From Pseudomonas aylmerensis (GTDB lineage Bacteria; Pseudomonadota; Gammaproteobacteria; Pseudomonadales; Pseudomonadaceae), in the NCBI RefSeq assembly GCF_001702265.1, contig NZ_MAUE01000045.1, positions 248,001 to 312,000 on the forward strand: DNA of 64,000 nucleotides, given 5' to 3'. The notes below the pieces were generated by a model, which was not told the DNA's origin, ran no database searches, and saw only the letters and a list, made by a program, of their open reading frames with translations. The first letter of the stretch is position 1. Each line of letters starts with the position of its first letter. Shown here in pieces: positions 60,485 to 64,000 of this stretch. Position numbers and translations under genes: made by a program.

Positions 60485-60502
60485 TGTAAGGATTACCTGA
60501 CA
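60485..60502. promoter_or_regulatory. TyrR/PhhR-type box C
   Basis: TGTAAGGATTACCTGACA, TGT-N12-ACA. Confidence 0.5.
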
Positions 60503-60676
60503 GATCGTCGCACGCCGGCTGGAGGGGCGGCCCCAAGCGGTCGAGCGGTGTACAATGCGCCGCGTTTTACTGTGACCCCCCTTGCGTAACCACGCAAAAG
60601 GCCAAGACCTCGGGGTTTACCTACCCTGATCACTCCGCCTGGCCACGAGCCGGACGGGTTCGATTTCGTCACAGAT

Positions 60677-60684
60677 AAAAACAA
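60677..60684 (+). promoter_or_regulatory. Candidate Hfq/Crc motif before the leader ORF
   Basis: AAAAACAA (AAnAAnAA) followed by ACAGGTG, overlapping the ribosome site of the leader ORF. Fits catabolite repression of amino acid uptake. Confidence 0.5.
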
Positions 60685-60695
60685 ACAGGTGACGC

Positions 60696-60758
60696 ATGAC
60701 CGTTAGAAAGACGCTGTACTCCTGGTGCCTGCGCTGGGGTTTGAGCGGCGCTGCTTGA
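60696..60758 (+). CDS. Putative leader peptide with Tyr and Trp codons
   Basis: The 20-codon ORF starts at ATG 60696 with CAGGTG upstream. It encodes a basic start and the segment LYSWCLRWG (one Tyr, two Trp) and stops 62 nt before the permease ATG. The permease imports aromatic amino acids, so a sensing leader is attractive. However, I see no convincing terminator/antiterminator pair between the two, so translational coupling or Hfq/Crc control is as likely as attenuation. Too short to prove by itself. Confidence 0.5.
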   Translation: MTVRKTLYSWCLRWGLSGAA

Positions 60759-60820
60759 GTCGGTAATTCAAGGCAGCAACCTGCAATCAACATCATCAAA
60801 CCTTGCGTGAGACCTTTTTC

Positions 60821-62242
60821 ATGAGTGGACCCCATTCCTCTTCAGGCGAGCTGAAACGCGGCCTGAAAAATCGGCATATCCAGTTGATCGCCCTCGGTGG
60901 CGCCATCGGCACCGGCCTGTTCCTCGGCTCGGCCGGGGTGCTCAAGTCCGCCGGCCCGTCGATGATCCTCGGCTACGCCATTTGCGGCTTCATTGCCTTC
61001 ATGATCATGCGCCAGCTCGGCGAAATGATCGTCGAAGAGCCGGTCGCCGGCTCCTTCAGCCACTTTGCCCACAAGTACTGGGGCGGTTTCGCCGGCTTCC
61101 TGTCGGGCTGGAACTGCTGGATCCTGTACATCCTGGTGGGCATGTCGGAGCTGACCGCCGTCGGCAAATACGTGCACTACTGGTGGCCGGAGATCCCGAC
61201 CTGGGTCTCGGCAGCGGCGTTCTTCGTGCTGATCAACCTGATCAACCTGGCCAACGTCAAAGTCTTCGGTGAAGCCGAGTTCTGGTTCGCCATCATCAAG
61301 GTCGTGGCCATCGTCGGCATGATCGCCCTGGGCAGCTACCTGCTGGTCAGCGGCAGCGGCGGACCGCAAGCCTCGGTGAGCAACCTGTGGGACCACGGCG
61401 GGTTCTTCCCCCATGGTGTCAGCGGTTTGGTGATGGCCATGGCAATCATCATGTTCTCCTTCGGCGGCTTGGAAATGCTCGGCTTCACCGCCGCCGAAGC
61501 CGACCAGCCACGCACCGTGATCCCCAAGGCAATCAATCAGGTGATCTACCGCATCCTGATCTTCTACATCGGTGCGCTGGTCGTGCTGTTGTCGCTGACG
61601 CCATGGGACAGCCTGCTGGCGACCCTCAACGCCTCTGGCGATGCCTACAGCGGCAGCCCGTTCGTCCAGGTGTTCTCCATGCTGGGCAGCAACACTGCCG
61701 CGCACATCCTCAACTTCGTGGTGCTGACCGCTGCGCTGTCGGTGTACAACAGCGGCACCTACTGCAACAGCCGCATGCTGCTGGGCATGGCCGAGCAGGG
61801 CGATGCGCCGAAGGCATTGGCCAAGATCGACAAGCGCGGCGTGCCGGTGCGCTCGATCCTCGCATCGGCGGCGATCACCCTGGTGGCGGTGCTGATGAAC
61901 TACCTGATCCCGCAGCATGCGCTGGAACTGCTGATGTCGCTGGTGGTGGCCACGCTGGTGATCAACTGGGCGATGATCAGCTTCTCGCACTTCAAGTTCC
62001 GCCAGCACATGAACCGCACCGGCCAGGTGCCGTTGTTCAAGGCGCTGTGGTACCCCTACGGCAACTACATTTGCCTGGCGTTCGTGGCGTTTATCCTGGT
62101 GATCATGCTGATGATTCCAGGGATCCAAGTGTCGGTGTACGCGATCCCGGTGTGGGTGGCGTTCATGGCGGTGTGCTACTGGATCAAGAACAAGCGCAGT
62201 GCCGAAGCGGCGCTGGGTACGGCGAGTGCGGCGTTGAAGTAA
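60821..62242 (+). CDS. aroP: Aromatic amino acid permease, AroP/PheP type
   Basis: The 473-residue APC-family proton symporter has twelve membrane helices. The start ELKRGLKNRHIQLIALGGAI and motifs such as EEPVAGSFSHFAHKYWG, NVKVFGEAEFWFAIIKV and LSVYNSGTYCNSRMLLGMA are very close to E. coli AroP. It should import Phe, Tyr and Trp. ATG 60821 was chosen over TTG 60803 because homologues start near here; its ribosome site is weak, which would suit coupling to the leader ORF. The terminator at 62261 follows. Confidence 0.92.
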   Translation: MSGPHSSSGELKRGLKNRHIQLIALGGAIGTGLFLGSAGVLKSAGPSMILGYAICGFIAFMIMRQLGEMIVEEPVAGSFSHFAHKYWGGFAGFLSGWNCWILYILVGMSELTAVGKYVHYWWPEIPTWVSAAAFFVLINLINLANVKVFGEAEFWFAIIKVVAIVGMIALGSYLLVSGSGGPQASVSNLWDHGGFFPHGVSGLVMAMAIIMFSFGGLEMLGFTAAEADQPRTVIPKAINQVIYRILIFYIGALVVLLSLTPWDSLLATLNASGDAYSGSPFVQVFSMLGSNTAAHILNFVVLTAALSVYNSGTYCNSRMLLGMAEQGDAPKALAKIDKRGVPVRSILASAAITLVAVLMNYLIPQHALELLMSLVVATLVINWAMISFSHFKFRQHMNRTGQVPLFKALWYPYGNYICLAFVAFILVIMLMIPGIQVSVYAIPVWVAFMAVCYWIKNKRSAEAALGTASAALK

Positions 62243-62260
62243 GCCGTCCCGCCCAAACGG

Positions 62261-62288
62261 AAAACCCGGCTGCGTGCCGGGTTTTTTG
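62261..62288 (+). terminator. Rho-independent terminator of aroP
   Basis: AAAACCCGGC and GCCGGGTTTTTT arms around TGCGT with a six-base T-run. Confidence 0.93.
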
Positions 62289-62347
62289 TGGGCGCCGACG
62301 GGGTAGACTCGCGCGTCGTGTTTAAACGTTCCAGGAGCGCAGACCCC

Positions 62348-63031
62348 ATGCAACTCACTGATATCGACGGCGGCGCCTTGCAGCGTGACGCGCTGGAAGA
62401 CCTGATCGACCAGCACGGCGGGCCTCTGCGCCTGATTGGCGTCGACCTGAGTGGCGCTGACCTCTCGCGCATGTCGCTGGATCACTGGGTATTCGAACGC
62501 TGCATCCTGGTCCAGACGTCTTTCCTTGGTGCGCGCCTGGAAGGCACGCAGTGGAAAAACTGCCGGGCCGGCCACGCGATTTTCGAGGCGGCAAACCTGT
62601 TGGAGGCGCAGTTCCACAGCTGTGACCTGAACAACACCCGCTGGCAGCGCAGCAAGCTGTCCCAGGCGAATTTTGAACACTGCAAATTGACCGGCGCCAA
62701 CTTCACCCATTGCGCCTCCCTGGGGCTGAGCTTCAGTGAAACCCGCCTGAACAGCGCGTTTCTGTCCGGGTTATCGTTTGCGCGCACCGTGCTGAATAAC
62801 CTGGACTTCTCCGACAGCGATTTGTCGGACGCTGATTTTCGCAAGGCCGAACTGATCGACTGCAGCCTCGCCCACGCCCGTATCCACGGCGCCAATTTTG
62901 CCGGTGCCGACTTGCGCGGTGCGGATTTGAGCGGGTTTCGCCTCAATGATGCCAAACTGTTCAAAGGCGCCGTGATTTCCAAAGCCCAGGCGTCGATGCT
63001 GTTATCCGAGTTGGGCTTGTCCGTTGCCTAA
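62348..63031 (+). CDS. Pentapeptide-repeat protein
   Basis: The 227-residue product has a run of A(D/N)LxX pentapeptides from about residue 35 to 210 (GVDLSGADLSRMSL, ANFEHCKLTGANFTH, LDFSDSDLSDADFRKAELID, GANFAGADLRGADLSG), forming a right-handed quadrilateral helix. Proteins of this type include Qnr and McbG gyrase protectors, but many have no known target. There is no signal peptide or membrane helix. ATG 62348 has AGGAG upstream. arfB starts 12 bp after the stop, so the two may be co-transcribed. Confidence 0.9.
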   Translation: MQLTDIDGGALQRDALEDLIDQHGGPLRLIGVDLSGADLSRMSLDHWVFERCILVQTSFLGARLEGTQWKNCRAGHAIFEAANLLEAQFHSCDLNNTRWQRSKLSQANFEHCKLTGANFTHCASLGLSFSETRLNSAFLSGLSFARTVLNNLDFSDSDLSDADFRKAELIDCSLAHARIHGANFAGADLRGADLSGFRLNDAKLFKGAVISKAQASMLLSELGLSVA

Positions 63032-63043
63032 GGTTTTTGAGTG

Positions 63044-63457
63044 ATGCTGGTAATTTCCAACAACGTGCACCTGCCCGATGCCGAAATCGAGCTGACCGCC
63101 ATCCGCGCCCAGGGCGCCGGTGGGCAGAACGTCAACAAGGTGTCGAGCGCGGTGCATTTGCGCTTTGATATTCCGGCCTCGTCGCTGCCGGAGTTCTACA
63201 AGGAGCGGCTGCTGGCGCTGCGCGACAGCCGTATCACCAGCGAAGGCGTGTTGATTCTCAAGGCCCAGCAATACCGGACCCAGGAGCAGAATCGCGCGGA
63301 TGCGCTGGAGCGTTTGGTGGAGCTGATCCTCAGTGCCACCAAAGTCGAGAAGAAGCGCCGCCCGACCAAGCCGACCCTCGGCTCGAAAAAGCGTCGACTC
63401 GAATCCAAGACCAAGCGCGGCAGTATCAAGGCCGGGCGTGGCAAGGTCGACTTCTAG
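63044..63457 (+). CDS. arfB: Alternative ribosome-rescue factor ArfB (YaeJ)
   Basis: The 137-residue peptidyl-tRNA hydrolase acts on stalled ribosomes. The GGQ motif is in AIRAQGAGGQNVNKVSSAV near residue 25. The basic C-terminal tail (KKRRLESKTKRGSIKAGRGK) enters the mRNA channel. Start ATG 63044 or GTG 63041 just before. Its stop overlaps the convergent transporter stop by 4 bases. Confidence 0.95.
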   Translation: MLVISNNVHLPDAEIELTAIRAQGAGGQNVNKVSSAVHLRFDIPASSLPEFYKERLLALRDSRITSEGVLILKAQQYRTQEQNRADALERLVELILSATKVEKKRRPTKPTLGSKKRRLESKTKRGSIKAGRGKVDF

Positions 63458-64000
63458 GCGTCGCGCGCTTCGCGGGCCTTCGGCGCCTGGCGGTACAGGT
63501 ACACGCTGAGCAGCAAGCCACCGAGGGCGGCGAGGGCGGCGAACAGGAAGATCGATGCAAAGCCGAAACCTGCCGCCACCGCCCCGGCCAGCGGCCCGGT
63601 GATGCCCAGCGACAGGTCGATGAACAGCGAGTAAGCCCCCACCGCCGACCCGCGGCTGGACGCCGGCACCAGATTGACCGCCTCGACTCCCAGCGCCGGA
63701 AACACCAGGGAAAAACCGAAGCCGCTCAACGCCGCGCCGGCCAGGGCCAAGTTCGCATCCGGTGCCAGCCACAGCAGCAGCAACCCGAGGATTTCCACCG
63801 ACAGGCACGCAATCGCCACGCGAAAGCCGCCAATCCGGTTGATCAAGTTGCCGAACAGCAGGCGCGCACCGATAAAACTGGCGCCGAACAGGCTCAGGGC
63901 CCACACCGCGTTATCCCAATGCTGGGTGGTGTAATACAGGGTGATAAAGGTGGCGATGGTGCCAAAGCCGATCGAGCCCAAGGCCAGCGCGCAGCCGTGC
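63454..64000 (-). CDS. MFS transporter, N-terminus beyond window
   Basis: The last 182 residues of a major facilitator protein are visible, with about six membrane helices: YTTQHWDNAVWALSLFGASF, LLFGNLINRIGGFRVAIACL with the loop motif between, ALAGAALSGFGFSLVFPALG, then VGAYSLFIDLSLGITGPLAG. The C-terminal half of a 12-helix carrier is complete; the start lies past 64000. It resembles the YhhS/AraJ-like efflux branch; the substrate is unknown. Confidence 0.88.
   Translation of the reverse strand, partial: HGCALALGSIGFGTIATFITLYYTTQHWDNAVWALSLFGASFIGARLLFGNLINRIGGFRVAIACLSVEILGLLLLWLAPDANLALAGAALSGFGFSLVFPALGVEAVNLVPASSRGSAVGAYSLFIDLSLGITGPLAGAVAAGFGFASIFLFAALAALGGLLLSVYLYRQAPKAREARDA

Larger units (their letters stand above)
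60181..60820. other. Divergent control region between peptide gene and aromatic permease
   Basis: 640 bp. It holds the peptide promoter (minus, not identified), three TGT-N12 boxes at 60413-60502, a -10 candidate TACAAT at 60551-60556, a TTGCGT/ACGCAA hairpin near 60578-60593, an A-rich Hfq/Crc motif and a 20-codon leader ORF, each listed separately. Confidence 0.6.

Noticed and set aside
60759..60820. Classical transcription attenuator before aroP
   Set aside because: Only a 4-bp GCAG/CTGC stem and a short T5 run that is not preceded by a hairpin; no mutually exclusive stems were found by eye.

Overview
The window reads as the core chromosome of a fluorescent Pseudomonas (P. fluorescens group). 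The evidence is dense, GC-rich coding with frequent GTG starts, the ybgC-tolQRAB-pal-cpoB-queE-queC-tRNA-Lys order, the panE/yajQ pair, a GcsR/glycine-cleavage locus, arcDABC, a CpxR/CpxP-like/CpxS locus beside scpAB, and at least eleven REP/REPIN elements of the type common in this group. There is no prophage, transposase, CRISPR array or rRNA. The one RNA gene seen is tRNA-Lys(TTT). Assignments come from reading the sequence and from memory of the families; no database search was run.

Layout. 1-8.8 kb: C-terminally truncated membrane sensor, panE, yajQ, MscS-type channel, OprD-family porin, a HIT protein with slyX, a membrane-anchored cold-shock protein, dps, a ribbon-helix-helix protein and an FmdB zinc ribbon. 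8.9-14 kb: aspS, yebC, ruvCAB. 14-21.1 kb: the Tol-Pal operon, then queuosine genes queE and queC, and tRNA-Lys. 21.3-25.9 kb: a FecI/FecR/TonB-receptor iron module with Fur-box-like sites, and two small unrecognised genes. 26-31.3 kb: a FadL porin, a large unrecognised cysteine-free protein, nadA, an RDD protein and a small cold-shock protein.

31.6-39.5 kb: a glycine/serine catabolic operon (gcvH-gcvP-sdaA-gcvT, minus strand) behind a sigma-54-type promoter. Three TGT-N12-ACA/ACG boxes lie upstream of it, next to the gene for its predicted enhancer-binding activator GcsR. 39.6-47.6 kb: the arginine deiminase operon arcD-arcA-arcB-arcC plus a DUF5064 gene, and a divergent second arcD paralogue overlapping an alkA-type glycosylase. 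47.7-53.4 kb: a family III CoA transferase, a Cpx-type envelope-stress system, a YgiM-like membrane protein, yciI and yciB. 53.4-58.5 kb: yciV, yciO, scpA, scpB, a DUF1289 protein and rluB.

58.5-62.3 kb is the most unusual part. A 228-bp REP-bearing unit is tandemly duplicated. Beside it is a minus-strand cassette of a well-initiated 45-codon acidic peptide, a hairpin and an M29-peptidase-like enzyme, which resembles a minimal RiPP (ribosomally made, modified peptide) locus. Divergent from it is an aromatic amino acid permease (AroP type). Its long leader carries TyrR/PhhR-type boxes, an A-rich Hfq/Crc-type motif and a 20-codon leader ORF containing one Tyr and two Trp codons. The window ends with a pentapeptide-repeat protein, arfB and a truncated MFS transporter.
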